Positions 16,272-25,248 are shown, counted from the stretch's first letter. The stretch is DNA of 64,000 nucleotides from Adhaeribacter pallidiroseus (GCF_003340495.1 NZ_QASA01000001.1:3472001-3536000), one strand, 5' to 3'. Numbers and translations: made by a program. Notes: generated by a model from the sequence alone, not told the origin.

Positions 16272-17699
16272 TTAAATTTTTACCGCTTTGCGCCGCCCTT
16301 CGAAGAACATGTACTTTTTATTTACCTTGCTGAGCACTACCCGAATGGAATCCTGATTTTCGTTAATGCCGGAGAGCACCAGGGTACTATCGTTGGGTCT
16401 TTGGTAATTCAGAAAGAGCTTTTCGGAGCGGTGGTTTTTATTTTTATTCTGGAGGGCCAACCGATGGTTTACCGTGTCGGCTTCGTAATAGAAATAATGC
16501 CGGCCCGCATGACCGGCTAGTTCGTAGTTGCGGTCAATGTCTTTTTCGTGGACGGCTTCGGCGCTGGTAAAATCAATTTTTACCGGGCGATTTACTTTAA
16601 TGGTTAAAGTCGACCATTTTTCAAAAATAACGTCTTGCCAGCGGTTCGGGTCAGTTCTGGAATACGGAATGGTGTCCTGGTTTAAAATAAATTCTTGCAC
16701 CCGGTAGTAGCCGTAAGCATTTTTCAGGCCGGGCGTCCGCGGAATTTTATAGGGATCGGTGACGTAGTTGCTAAAAGTTTTATAAGCGAAAAGCGCCACA
16801 AACACCAGAAAGGCACTTCTTAAACCCAACCGGAAGTTCCTTAGTACTTTGTCCGAAAAATCAGGAATAATTTTGTTCGCGTAGGTAGGTCCTTCCTCGA
16901 TTAATAAACGGTATAACCGGGGCACATCGTTAGCCAATAGAAAGGCCGCCAGCAACACAATAAACGTACTGAGGACCTGCTCGCCCACATCGTACAAGCC
17001 ATTTACTACCGCTACGTTCCCGATAAAGCCGAAAATTAAACCTACCCCGAAAGTAGTGGTACGTCGGTTGAATAGTAAAAAAGCCGCCAGGATCTCGACA
17101 AAACCCAGAAACGATTGATATTTTGGCGCAATGCCTACCGTTTGAAAGTAAATTTTCCAGGCAAAAAAATCGCCGTAATTCGTAAATAAATTACTCAGCG
17201 ACGGGAACGGCATTTGTAAAGGGAAGAGTTTTATAAAGCCATAAGTTATTAAAACAAGGGCTAAACGGTAGCGCACCATTACCCGCAACCAGTAATACAA
17301 AACGCTGTATTCTTTCCGGTTAACATCTATCCGACCCCAGATTACCGCCCCCAATAAAGCCACTACCAGGGCCACCGCCCAATTGGCAAACTGGCCGAAG
17401 CCCCATTGCGGTAAATGCTCCGGCGGAATAAACTGATTTTGGTAACGCGACAACCGGAACAGATCGTGAAAGTGCAGGTGCGCCCAGTCGATGGCAAAAA
17501 AATCGCGGTAAATTTTCCAATCCAGGGGCAGAATGAGTAAGCTGAGAAAAAGGAAAAAGAAACGAAACAAATACTTTTCCCAAGGTTTCCATTCTGGTTT
17601 GGGTTGGTTGGGCTTAATAATGCTACCAAAGTGGCGTCGCCCTTTCTCCCAAAGTGAATTGGTATTTGGTTGTATACTGCTCATAAACAAGTACTCCAT
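16272..17699 (-). CDS. DoxX-like membrane protein with C-terminal soluble domain (paralogue B1)
   Basis: 475 residues, the same length as its paralogue at 33984-35411. It shares NRKEY..LYYWLRV..RYRLA, PSLSNL.T.YGDF.AWKI and YQSFLG.VE.LAA.LLF with that paralogue. About seven helices (40-300) are followed by the same C-terminal domain as in the other three copies: GYYRVQEFILNQDTIPYS, RWQDVIFEKWSTLT, LALQNKNKNH and SIRVVLSKVNKKY. The first methionine (17699) precedes MSSIQPNTNSL; a start six codons later is possible. It is separated from susD by a REP-like element, as in the second operon, and is followed by copy A1 after 24 bases. The function is unknown; a link to sulfur or quinone chemistry is inferred from DoxX and neighbours. 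Confidence 0.65.
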   Translation of the reverse strand: MEYLFMSSIQPNTNSLWEKGRRHFGSIIKPNQPKPEWKPWEKYLFRFFFLFLSLLILPLDWKIYRDFFAIDWAHLHFHDLFRLSRYQNQFIPPEHLPQWGFGQFANWAVALVVALLGAVIWGRIDVNRKEYSVLYYWLRVMVRYRLALVLITYGFIKLFPLQMPFPSLSNLFTNYGDFFAWKIYFQTVGIAPKYQSFLGFVEILAAFLLFNRRTTTFGVGLIFGFIGNVAVVNGLYDVGEQVLSTFIVLLAAFLLANDVPRLYRLLIEEGPTYANKIIPDFSDKVLRNFRLGLRSAFLVFVALFAYKTFSNYVTDPYKIPRTPGLKNAYGYYRVQEFILNQDTIPYSRTDPNRWQDVIFEKWSTLTIKVNRPVKIDFTSAEAVHEKDIDRNYELAGHAGRHYFYYEADTVNHRLALQNKNKNHRSEKLFLNYQRPNDSTLVLSGINENQDSIRVVLSKVNKKYMFFEGRRKAVKI

Positions 17700-17750
17700 T
17701 TTATGTTTTAAATATTTTTAAAATTTTCGCAAACTGAGCTATGCTCCTGG

Positions 17751-17895
17751 CGCGAGCGTCTTCGCTCGTGTCTAACCATGTGGTAGGCCTCCGGCCGGGC
17801 GAACCAATAGGCTTTCCCTAAAGCAAATCAGCCGGCAAGTTCCAACCGGCCAGAGGCCGGACGATCATCATCACGAGCGTGGACGCTCGCGATAG
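17751..17895. repeat. REP-like palindromic element, family 1 copy 2
   Basis: Outer arms GCGAGCGTCTTCGCTCGTG (17752-17770) and its near-complement at 17872-17890 have two mismatches. Inner arms are GGCCTCCGGCC and GGCCAGAGGCC. It sits exactly between susD and the first DoxX-like gene of operon 1, and copy 3 occupies the same junction of operon 2. Confidence 0.75.
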
Positions 17896-17938
17896 AATTA
17901 AAATTTAAATCTCCTACTATAGGCAAAAATTTAAAAAA

Positions 17939-19252
17939 TCAATTGCCGTAACCGGGATTTTGGGTTAAAGCAGGATCTGCCAGGATTTCTCCGGCTGGAA
18001 TCGGGAAGATGTATTTATTCGGATCATTCAGGTTATAAACTACGGGTGCTCTTCCGGTCCGCACAATATCAAACCAGCGATGCGGTTCCAGAGCAAACTC
18101 TACGCGGCGTTCGTTCTCAATGGCCAGGGTAATTTCTTCGGGAGTAAGGGCCGTACTATTCGGCACATTGGCCCGGGCCCGTACCGCATTTAAATCACTT
18201 AAGGCTCCGGCTACATCCGGATTAGCTTTTTTCGCGCGGGCTTCGGCCCGTATTAAATACAATTCGGCGGTACGAATGCCATAAGCGGCGGAAGTATTGG
18301 TTGGGTAAATACCCCCGATAAACTGACCCAAGGCATTTTGCACCGATAAAATTTTCCGGTCGCCGCCTACGGTTGGGTCGTTTAACAAGTTGTGAATGAC
18401 GGCTTTGGGCTCCAGTTGCCGGTTACTCGTATTCCATAAACCATAACCGGTATTTAAATCAGTAACGCTATACGAAAACTCCAGCACCGACTCCGGGGTA
18501 CCCGCGGCTAAACTAAAAGGCTTCACGAGCTGGTAACTGGTATTAGCCAGAATACGGTTCACGTCGTTTTCGGCGGCCTCCCAATTACTCTGGTAAAGGT
18601 GTAATCGGGCGCGGAGTGCGTAAACCGTGAATTTGGTAGCCCGGTTCCGGACGACCGTGGCGGGTAAAAAAGTTTCGGCCTGGTTTAAATCAGCTAGTAC
18701 CTGGGCATATACTTCGGCCTGGGAGCTTTTGGAAACACCCAGTTTATCGGCTACTACTTTGGTGGGCGTCAGGAAAATTTGCACGTTGCCGAATACCCGG
18801 GCCAAATCGAAATACGAATACGCCCGGATAAAATAAGCTTCGCCCAGAAGCTGGTTTTTTAAATCGGGGGTGAGTTTTACATCATTCACCAGCGGCACTT
18901 TTTCAATGACGTGGTTCGCCCGGTTAATGGTATTGTAGAAGTTGGCCCAGTACGTCGATAAAAACCCGATATCCGAACGCAAATCGTAGTTAATTACATT
19001 TAAGTCGGTTTGGGCATTGTTTAACGACCGCACATCGCCGCCCGATTGCAGAATGGTATTTTGGAAACCGCTGCTGTAGTTTAAGCTGGCTAAAGAACGG
19101 TAAGCGCCCCGCACGGCGGTTTCGGCCGAGGCTTTGTCGAAGATGGTATTTTCGTCGGATACCCGGTCGTACGACTCTACATCCAGGTAATTTTCGCAAG
19201 ATGATAGCAGCATGCTTACAAAAAGCACCGGCCAGATAAGTAGCTTCTTCAT
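17939..19252 (-). CDS. SusD/RagB family outer-membrane lipoprotein (operon 1)
   Basis: 437 residues with a lipoprotein signal peptide (Cys19 in LLSSC). SusD-type sequence follows: AVRGAYRSLASLNY, the helical NTINRANHVIEKVP and LLGEAYFIRAYSYFDLARVFG. The C-terminal RTAELYLIRAEARAK, LNAVRARANVP and NERRVEFALEPHRWFDIVRTGRA are family hallmarks. SusD proteins form the lid over the SusC channel and bind the substrate at the cell surface. The gene lies 11 bases downstream of its susC. It is a paralogue of 35603-36952. Because the partner genes are DoxX-like rather than glycosidases, the ligand is probably not a polysaccharide; that is inference. Confidence 0.93.
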   Translation of the reverse strand: MKKLLIWPVLFVSMLLSSCENYLDVESYDRVSDENTIFDKASAETAVRGAYRSLASLNYSSGFQNTILQSGGDVRSLNNAQTDLNVINYDLRSDIGFLSTYWANFYNTINRANHVIEKVPLVNDVKLTPDLKNQLLGEAYFIRAYSYFDLARVFGNVQIFLTPTKVVADKLGVSKSSQAEVYAQVLADLNQAETFLPATVVRNRATKFTVYALRARLHLYQSNWEAAENDVNRILANTSYQLVKPFSLAAGTPESVLEFSYSVTDLNTGYGLWNTSNRQLEPKAVIHNLLNDPTVGGDRKILSVQNALGQFIGGIYPTNTSAAYGIRTAELYLIRAEARAKKANPDVAGALSDLNAVRARANVPNSTALTPEEITLAIENERRVEFALEPHRWFDIVRTGRAPVVYNLNDPNKYIFPIPAGEILADPALTQNPGYGN

Positions 19253-19263
19253 GATAAAAAAAT

Positions 19264-22200
19264 TTAAAAAGTAAGGTTCGCGCCAAATTGAAGTCCGCGG
19301 GGTTGCGGCGGGGTAGCCGTATCTAAGCCATCCAGGTTTTGCCCCGCGCTACCCGATGATTCGGGGTCGGCGCCGGTGTATTTGGTAGCAATCCAGAGGT
19401 TGGTACCCAAGGCGTATAGCCTGACTTTGTTTAATTTTAAGCGGTTGGTTAAGCTTTGCGGTAGGGTGTAGCCCAGCGTAACGGTTTTTACCCGTACAAA
19501 AGAGGCATCTTCCAGGTAGCGGCTGTTTTGCTCGATGTTGTAGTTGTTCCCCACGCTGGTTACCCGCGGCGTATTGGTAATGTCACCCGGCTTTTGCCAG
19601 CGGTCCAGTTGGCTTTTCAGGATAGAGCGGGAAGCATCGCGGGTACCGCCGCCTTCCAGAATGTATTTGTTAAAGTTAAAAACTGAGTTACCGTACTGGT
19701 AGGTGAGTAAAACGTTTAAATCAAAGCCTTTATAAGAAAAAGTGTTGGTAAAACCGCCGTAGAATTTCGGAATTAAATTACCTAGTAGTTGCCGGTCGGC
19801 CTGGGTGAGTTTACCGTCTTTGTCGACATCGTCAAACACGGCGTTACCGGTTTCGGGGTCGACGTACAATTGCTTATACAACCAGAAACTGCCTAATGCA
19901 GCGCCTTCCTGGGTGCGGCGGTATTCGCGGGCTTCGAAGGTAATGGGGCTCACCAGCTTTTCGGCGCGGTTTACGTTCCGGGCCAAATTAAAATTAGACG
20001 TCCAGCTAAAGCCGTTAACCTGGTTTTGGATGTTTACCGTAGAGATGCCGAGTTCAATGCCTTTATTGCTTACTTCGCCGGCGTTGGCCAACGTGCTGCC
20101 GTAACCCGTGGACGATGGTACCGGCAGGTACAATAAAGCATCCGTAGTGTATTTGTAGTAAGCATCCACATTTACGAGCAAGCGGTTAGCGAATAATCCT
20201 ACATCCAGGCCAGCGTTATAGGTGGTGGTTTTTTCCCATTTTAAATCTGGATTTTCGAGTTGCGAAGGAGCAATGCCGGGTTTGGGACCGCTGGTTAAAT
20301 TATCCGGGTACTGGGCAATGCCCGTCCATAAACCGCGGGAAGCGTAATCGTTAATCCCGTTTTGGTTACCCGCCGAACCGGCACTCACGCGCAGCTTTAA
20401 CTCGGTCAACTGGTTTAAGTCCTGCAGAAAATCTTCTTGTTTCAGGCGCCACGAAGCCCCAATGCCGGGAAAGTAGCCCCAGCGATTATTTGCCCCGAAT
20501 TTAGAAGAACCATCAGCCCGCAGAGAACCTTCCAAAAAGTACTTATCGGCAAAACTGTAGTTAATCCGGCCAAAGAAAGAAGAAATAGTAGACTTGGATT
20601 TCCGTTGCTCCGAGGTGCGAATGGAAGCCGCCGATATTTGCTGAAAAGAGTTATTAGGGAAACCAGACCCGGTTTGCGCAGCAACTGTTTGCGTGGTGCC
20701 TTGAATACTGTTACCCAGTAAAACGGTAATGGCGTGTTTGGTGCCTAAATCTAAATTATAGGTTAAGGTTTGTTCGTTTTGCAGTAAGGTTAGATTGGTA
20801 AAAACCTCGTTCACGTACCCCGGCGGATTAGGCGCTCCTCCAATAATGGTTTGGTCGTTAAAAAACTCGCGCTCGTTATAATGGTTATAATCCAAGCCCA
20901 CCGAAGTTTTAAAACGAAGCCCCGGCAGTATGGCCACTTCCACAAATTGGTTACCAATGTAGCGAATGCTGCGGGTAGAAATATTGGTAATATCGGTATT
21001 GGTTAAATTATCAATGTTTTCGTAAATGGAACCCCGGGCGGGCGTACCATCCGGATTGGTGAGCGGCAAATAAGTAGGATGGTGCAGCGCGGCCAGTAAA
21101 TGCCCGGCTTGCTGACCAGCCCCGCCCCTAACCTGCTGCCGGAACGAGCGGTAGGCCCCATTGCTGGAACTAAACGTTATTTTTTTGCTGAGCTTGGTAT
21201 CCAAGTTAAGTTTAAAGCTGGCCCGTTCAAATTTGGCCGGTTTCAAAATTCCTTCCTGGTTGGTGTAACCCGCGCCTAAATTGTACCGGATATTTTCGCT
21301 GCCACCCTGAATATTTAAATCGTAGTTTTTCGTTTGCGCCGTCCGGAAAACCCTGCTCATGCGGTCATAAGTTTGCTGTTCTTCGGGTGTGCCGCGGCCG
21401 GGAACCCCGTTAATGACTTCTTCTTTCGGGCGGAAAGGCCGGTTGGCGTACGTTTGGTTTAAACTGGGTTTATCTATCCCGGAGTTGATCCATTGCTCGT
21501 TCACGAGCAGCGCGTGTTCCGGGCCGGTAGTTAACTCCCACAACCGGCTTTTATCAGCTTGCTGCCAACCCTGCGAAACATCTAAACTGTATCGGGGCTT
21601 GCCAGCTCCGTATTCGCCGCGCTTGGTGGTAACCAGAATAACGCCGTTGGCTCCCCGGGAGCCGTAAATGGCAATGGCACTGGCGTCTTTTAAAACTTCC
21701 ATGCTTTCAATATCGGCGGGGTTGATGTCGGCTAAAGGAGAAGTTTTTTTATTTCCTAAATCGATAGATGCTAGTGAGTTATTATTTACCAGCACCCCAT
21801 CAATCACGTACAAAGGGTCGTTGCTGGCATTAATGGAGGCAGTTCCGCGGATTTGTACTTTCACGCCTTCGCCGGGGGTGCCGGAAAACGTATTCACCTG
21901 GATGCCGGCGGCTTTCCCCTGCAATTGCGCATCGAAGCTGGCCACCGGGGTTTGTTTGGTTTCGGCGGGGTTAATGGTGGTAATCGCGCCAACCAGACTT
22001 TTCCGGCTTTGGGTACCGTAACCCACCACCACAACTTCGTTCAAGGCTTTGGTATCTTCCTGCAGCGTTATTTTTAAATTTTTCTCATTTTTAAGAGGTA
22101 TTTCTTTAGCTACGTAGCCAATAAATGAAAAAACCAGCACACTGTTTGGGTCCGGAACGGCCAACTGAAAACTTCCATCCGCCGCAGTTGTGGTACCGAT

Positions 22201-22419
22201 ATTCGTGTTTTTAACCAGCACCGAAACCCCGATTAAAGGTTCGCCGGATTCCGTAATTACTGTACCCGATACATTTTCATTAAAGGCAGCTTTAAATTTG
22301 AACACACTTCTGGATTTAGCCAAATCCGGAGCAAAAACAGCTTCGGAAGCGAGGGATGTTGATTCCGAAAGAACAAGCAATAGCAATAACTTACTACTCT
22401 TTTGTAGTAGTTTTTTCAT
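19264..22419 (-). CDS. SusC/RagA family TonB-linked outer-membrane receptor (operon 1)
   Basis: 1051 residues. A signal peptide is followed by a CarboxypepD_reg-like domain (about 50-125, VSGTVITESGEPLIGVSVLV). A plug begins near LNEVVVVGYGTQSRKSLVGA, the SusC signature DPLYVIDGVL comes next, then IYGSRGANGVILVTTKRG. A long beta-barrel ends in the terminal phenylalanine of QFGANLTF. With its SusD it should import a ligand too large for porins, energised by TonB. It is the first gene of operon 1. The 5' leader carries a hairpin conserved with the second susC (22453-22502). Its barrel is closely similar to the paralogue at 36965-40075, including the spacing of motifs around the plug. Confidence 0.94.
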   Translation of the reverse strand: MKKLLQKSSKLLLLLVLSESTSLASEAVFAPDLAKSRSVFKFKAAFNENVSGTVITESGEPLIGVSVLVKNTNIGTTTAADGSFQLAVPDPNSVLVFSFIGYVAKEIPLKNEKNLKITLQEDTKALNEVVVVGYGTQSRKSLVGAITTINPAETKQTPVASFDAQLQGKAAGIQVNTFSGTPGEGVKVQIRGTASINASNDPLYVIDGVLVNNNSLASIDLGNKKTSPLADINPADIESMEVLKDASAIAIYGSRGANGVILVTTKRGEYGAGKPRYSLDVSQGWQQADKSRLWELTTGPEHALLVNEQWINSGIDKPSLNQTYANRPFRPKEEVINGVPGRGTPEEQQTYDRMSRVFRTAQTKNYDLNIQGGSENIRYNLGAGYTNQEGILKPAKFERASFKLNLDTKLSKKITFSSSNGAYRSFRQQVRGGAGQQAGHLLAALHHPTYLPLTNPDGTPARGSIYENIDNLTNTDITNISTRSIRYIGNQFVEVAILPGLRFKTSVGLDYNHYNEREFFNDQTIIGGAPNPPGYVNEVFTNLTLLQNEQTLTYNLDLGTKHAITVLLGNSIQGTTQTVAAQTGSGFPNNSFQQISAASIRTSEQRKSKSTISSFFGRINYSFADKYFLEGSLRADGSSKFGANNRWGYFPGIGASWRLKQEDFLQDLNQLTELKLRVSAGSAGNQNGINDYASRGLWTGIAQYPDNLTSGPKPGIAPSQLENPDLKWEKTTTYNAGLDVGLFANRLLVNVDAYYKYTTDALLYLPVPSSTGYGSTLANAGEVSNKGIELGISTVNIQNQVNGFSWTSNFNLARNVNRAEKLVSPITFEAREYRRTQEGAALGSFWLYKQLYVDPETGNAVFDDVDKDGKLTQADRQLLGNLIPKFYGGFTNTFSYKGFDLNVLLTYQYGNSVFNFNKYILEGGGTRDASRSILKSQLDRWQKPGDITNTPRVTSVGNNYNIEQNSRYLEDASFVRVKTVTLGYTLPQSLTNRLKLNKVRLYALGTNLWIATKYTGADPESSGSAGQNLDGLDTATPPQPRGLQFGANLTF

Positions 22420-22452
22420 AATTTACGTAATTTGGGTTAACAATTTATTACC

Positions 22453-22502
22453 GGCTTTCCCGATTCTTGGCCTGGTCCAGAGGTCTTGTGATCGGGAAAG
22501 CT
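22453..22502 (-). promoter_or_regulatory. Conserved hairpin leader upstream of susC (operon 1)
   Basis: An 11-bp perfect stem (22454-22464 with 22491-22501, GCTTTCCCGAT) encloses, on the minus strand, CACAAGACCTCTGGACCAGG. The counterpart at 40110-40158 keeps both the stem and the loop block ACAASACCTCTGGWCCAGGC, at the same distance (about 55-70 bases) from the start codon. It contains the small dyad CTGGWCCAG. Confidence 0.6.
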
Positions 22503-22923
22503 ATTTTTTTAAATTTTTACCGGCAAACCACTTCTCACCGGTAATTATTAATATTTATCTATCTGTACTTTATCGCATAGGCATTCGTTAAAATCATTAA
22601 AAGTTAAAACAAGCATTGTTTGCCAGACTGATTTGGCCATTAGCAATAGTATTGCAGAGCTTTATATTTAATTAGATACCCGGGATTGTACATAACCCGA
22701 CTACAAGAATTGGAGGCACCCAAAACGAGTACCATAGACTGATTACACCGATCTATCAACACAGAACAATTTTAAATTTTACACTGGTTTTGTCGATGAG
22801 GAGGAACTCGAAAGTAAATGTTTTTACAGTAACCATAGTATTATGCGTTTTAGGTGATAGTTAATAGTCGCGCCGTTTAATCCAGGAAGTTTGCTTGCCG
22901 GCTGGCGCGGCTTTTTACCAGTT
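22503..22923. other. Upstream region of operon 1
   Basis: No gene is called. A 30-codon minus-strand frame (22548-22640, starting MAKSVWQTM and containing a CLC triplet) is a weak candidate leader ORF. No exact TAnnTTTG element was found for this operon. GC-rich inverted segments near 22866-22915 may end the peroxiredoxin transcript. Confidence 0.3.
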
Positions 22924-23556
22924 TTAACTAGGCTGCGGGGTAGTGCGCAGGTACGGTTTTACTATTTTATATCCTTTCGGGAAAGTGGTGGCTAGTTCTT
23001 CGTCTTTAACCGCCGGCAGGATTAAACATTCTTCGCCGTATTCCCAATTAGCGGGAGTAGCCACGTCAAAGCTTTCGGTTAGCCGCAAAGAATCAATCAT
23101 GCGCACAATTTCCTGGAAATTACGACCGGTATTGGCCGGATAAATTAAGATGCTCTTGATCCGTTTGTCGGGGCCAATAATGAACACGGAGCGGATGGTT
23201 TCGGTGTGGCTGAAAAAAGGATGAATCATGTCGTATAAGTGAACCACCTTTTTGTGCGGATCGGCGATCACCGGAAAATCCACGGTGGTTTGCTGCGTTT
23301 CTTCAATATCGTAAATCCAGCGTTTATGCGACTCCAGGGTGCCGGCGCTGATGCCCAAAACCTTGGTTTGGCGTTTTTCAAATTCTGCTTTTAGTTTAGC
23401 CACCATGCCTAACTCGGAAGTACAAACCGGGGTAAAATCGCTGGGATGCGAAAATAAAATGGCCCAGTGGTTTTGAATATACCGGTGAAAAGAAACAATT
23501 CCCTGCGTGGATTCCGCTTTAAAATCGGGAGCAATTTCGCCAATGCGCAGTGCCAT
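22924..23556 (-). CDS. 1-Cys peroxiredoxin (Prx6-type)
   Basis: I set the start at 23556 (MALRIGEIAPDFKAES), giving 210 residues, the usual size. The longer frame to 23652 merely reads back through the antisense of the tRNA-like gene. The peroxidatic cysteine is Cys45 in SDFTPVCTSELG. There is no second conserved resolving Cys in the expected place, and the long C-terminal half (IIGPDKRIKSILIYPANTGRNF, ANWEYGEECLILP) is that of the Prx6 group. It reduces hydroperoxides in the cytoplasm. Its location beside cytochrome c, SoxCD and BshB1 fits a thiol/sulfur and redox theme. Confidence 0.92.
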   Translation of the reverse strand: MALRIGEIAPDFKAESTQGIVSFHRYIQNHWAILFSHPSDFTPVCTSELGMVAKLKAEFEKRQTKVLGISAGTLESHKRWIYDIEETQQTTVDFPVIADPHKKVVHLYDMIHPFFSHTETIRSVFIIGPDKRIKSILIYPANTGRNFQEIVRMIDSLRLTESFDVATPANWEYGEECLILPAVKDEELATTFPKGYKIVKPYLRTTPQPS

Positions 23557-23587
23557 AGCTATTTGTTTAAAAAGTAAATAATTTTCG

Positions 23588-23658
23588 CGTCGCGGAACGG
23601 ACTCGAACCGTTGTACAAGATCTGGCGGACCTTTGCTTAGCCACTCAGCCACTGCGAC
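23588..23658 (-). tRNA. tRNA or tRNA-like gene; apparent anticodon GCC (Gly), atypical
   Basis: On the minus strand a 71-base cloverleaf can be drawn. The acceptor GTCGCAG pairs with CCGCGAC (one A-C mismatch). The D-arm is GCT..AGC with GG in the loop. The anticodon stem is AAGGT/ATCTT with loop CCGCCAG, and the T-arm is a perfect AACGG-TTCGAGT-CCGTT. The anticodon would read GCC, but position 33 is C instead of the almost universal U, and the D-arm wording GGCTGAGTGGCTAAGC looks Leu/Ser-like. No CCA is encoded. It may be a decayed tRNA, a tRNA-like RNA or an unusual functional tRNA. Confidence 0.6.
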
Positions 23659-23698
23659 GTATTTGTAAGCCTATTCTTTCTGCTCTGCCCTTCTGCGA

Positions 23699-23729
23699 CA
23701 AATATAAAAGCTGCTTTTGAAAAAACAAA
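23699..23729 (-). promoter_or_regulatory. Bacteroidota-type promoter for the tRNA-like gene and peroxiredoxin
   Basis: Minus-strand TTTG (23729-23726), a 19-base spacer and TATATTTG (23706-23699) match the -33 TTTG / -7 TAnnTTTG consensus. Transcription would begin near 23692, about 34 bases before the tRNA-like gene. Confidence 0.6.
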
Positions 23730-23733
23730 TAAT

Positions 23734-23752
23734 GTCTATAGAATTAATAGAC
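23734..23752. promoter_or_regulatory. Near-palindromic operator box, copy a
   Basis: GTCTATAGAATTAATAGAC: GTCTAT and ATAGAC are inverted repeats about a 7-base centre. It recurs with 18/19 identity at 40559-40577 and 16/19 at 30073-30091. Here it lies between the divergent peroxiredoxin/tRNA and cytochrome c genes, just upstream of the promoter at 23699-23729. Confidence 0.55.
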
Positions 23753-23892
23753 TTAATTATTTTAACTCATCAATTTTTAAATTTTTATATCTCTGGTGGT
23801 TGTAATCCGGTCACCTTTTTAATTATACTACCTGATAACTAGCTATTTTGACTATATTAAAACCACGCAACTATGCTCGATAGTATATATTT

Positions 23893-24336
23893 GTGAGGAA
23901 TAGATTAAGAAAGGTTAACTGGCTAATCCCGTACGGTTTGTTTTTCAACAGCTTGTGGTGGACAGCCTGCAATAAACCCAATAAACCGGAGGTGAACCAC
24001 CACCAGCGAAGAATAGAATATATCCGGAAAATTCCCGGAGAAAGTAACCCCATACCCATAAAGACAGCCCAGCAGGGAGAAGTATTGATCGCCTACTCCG
24101 ATTGTTATACCTGCCATAAAGAAGACAAAGATTCGGTAGGTCCGGCGTTTAAGGCTATTGCCGAAAGGTATCCGGCGCAACCTGTTTATATAGATTTGCT
24201 GGCGCAAAAAGTAATAAGCGGCGGAAAGGGTTCATGGGGCAATGCTTCCATGAGTGCTCACCCCAAAGTATCTATGGCGGAAGCCAGATTAATGGTTAGT
24301 TATATACTATCCTTAAAAGGAGATTCGATAAAATAA
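23893..24336 (+). CDS. Monoheme cytochrome c, probably a lipoprotein
   Basis: 147 residues from a GTG start. A hydrophobic N-terminus ending SLWWTACNKP could be a lipoprotein signal (Cys26). A single class I heme site Cys71-x-x-Cys74-His75 (CYTCH) is followed by VGPAFKAIAERY. The likely axial Met120 lies in GNASMSAHP, so the layout is that of a small c551/c552-like domain. It should carry electrons in the periplasm. It lies between a peroxiredoxin and an HD protein, and close to SoxCD. A TATATTTG overlaps the GTG itself (23886-23893), so either the real start is different or this match is chance. Confidence 0.82.
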   Translation: MRNRLRKVNWLIPYGLFFNSLWWTACNKPNKPEVNHHQRRIEYIRKIPGESNPIPIKTAQQGEVLIAYSDCYTCHKEDKDSVGPAFKAIAERYPAQPVYIDLLAQKVISGGKGSWGNASMSAHPKVSMAEARLMVSYILSLKGDSIK

Positions 24337-24511
24337 TTTTTTGGTATACCTGGTCTTTTTTAAAAGTATATACCTATTGAGGTTAAATACCGCAATTTTA
24401 CAAGTTCAGAAATTATCCAGCACCTGGCAATAGCCGTTATTTCTAAAAAGGCCATAGCTGTTTTGCTGTTATCCTCATTTGCTGCCAGAATTTGAGCTAT
24501 TTGGAATATAG

Positions 24512-24620
24512 CTTACGCAAAAAGACTTTGAAGCCGTTTGTGAAGACACAAATGGCGGCATTAAGTCCCGCATCGTGGTATTGCCCATTATCTGTGTCTT
24601 CACGTACGAATTTGACGTAA
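24512..24620. repeat. Long imperfect inverted repeat between cytochrome c and the HD protein
   Basis: GTGAAGACACA (24540-24550) and TGTGTCTTCAC (24593-24603) pair perfectly. Inner ATGG..GCA/TGCCCAT and outer TTACG/CGTAA segments extend the hairpin. The remaining part of the 24337-24659 gap shows nothing else. Confidence 0.45.
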
Positions 24621-24659
24621 ATTCTAATAAAATTTAAAAATTAAACTATATGCAGCAAC

Positions 24660-25226
24660 ATGGAGGCAATAGTGTTAAATAACCAGTTTACCGAAACAGA
24701 GCTAAAAGTACTTGCCTTCGTAACCGAAAAACATGGTCAACAAAAGCGAAAGTATACCCATGAACCTTATGTAAACCATTTAATTAGGGTAGCATTAAAA
24801 GTAAAAGAGTATACCCAAGATAGCCGCATGGTGATGGCGGCTTTATGCCATGATTTACTGGAAGACACAAAGTGTACCGTAGTGGAGCTTTATCAATTTT
24901 TCATAGGCATTAACCTAACAGAAGCCGACAGTGATTATATCTGTTTTTTAGTAAAAGAATTAACCGATGTGTTTACCGCGGAAGCTTTCCCTCAGTTTAA
25001 CCGAAAAACCCGAAAAGAACTGGAAGCCGCCCGGCTGTGGGAAATTTCACCGGAAGCGCAAACCATTAAATACGCTGATTTGATTGATAATACCTCATCT
25101 ATTGTTCCACACGGAGGCGCGTTTGCTAAAGTTTATCTGAAAGAGAAGAAACGCGTGTTAGCCCAAATGGATAAAGGCCATCCGGAGCTATATCAACTGG
25201 CTAGTTCTATTGTAGAAGCGGTTTGA
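24660..25226 (+). CDS. HD-domain phosphohydrolase of the RelA/SpoT-hydrolase (MESH1-like) type
   Basis: 188 residues. The metal-binding pattern is HD-like: His in PYVNHLIRVALKV (about residue 40), His-Asp in MAALCHDLLEDTKC, and a later Asp in IKYADLIDNTSSIV. This order and spacing resemble the ppGpp hydrolase half of RelA/SpoT and stand-alone MESH1-like enzymes, but no synthetase or TGS domain is present. A small-alarmone or nucleotide pyrophosphohydrolase role is therefore inferred. An AT-rich motif (AAAATTTAAAAATT) lies just before the start. Confidence 0.78.
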   Translation: MEAIVLNNQFTETELKVLAFVTEKHGQQKRKYTHEPYVNHLIRVALKVKEYTQDSRMVMAALCHDLLEDTKCTVVELYQFFIGINLTEADSDYICFLVKELTDVFTAEAFPQFNRKTRKELEAARLWEISPEAQTIKYADLIDNTSSIVPHGGAFAKVYLKEKKRVLAQMDKGHPELYQLASSIVEAV

Positions 25227-25248
25227 GAATTATAGAATAGTAATTTTT

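Noticed and set aside
17320-17629. Minus-strand frames overlapping the start of the DoxX-like gene B1
   Set aside because: They lie in other frames of the same strand and have no start context or domains; the 475-residue frame matches its paralogue over its full length.
20437-22077. Several plus-strand frames inside the susC gene of operon 1
   Set aside because: They are shadow frames of a well-supported receptor gene, without any domain.
22548-22640. 30-codon minus-strand frame before susC of operon 1, with a Cys-Leu-Cys triplet
   Set aside because: It has no nearby promoter element or operator box and no resemblance to the leader ORFs of operon 2; too weak to call.
23557-23652. N-terminal extension of the peroxiredoxin frame
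   Set aside because: It is the antisense of the tRNA-like gene, and the conserved peroxiredoxin N-terminus starts at 23556.
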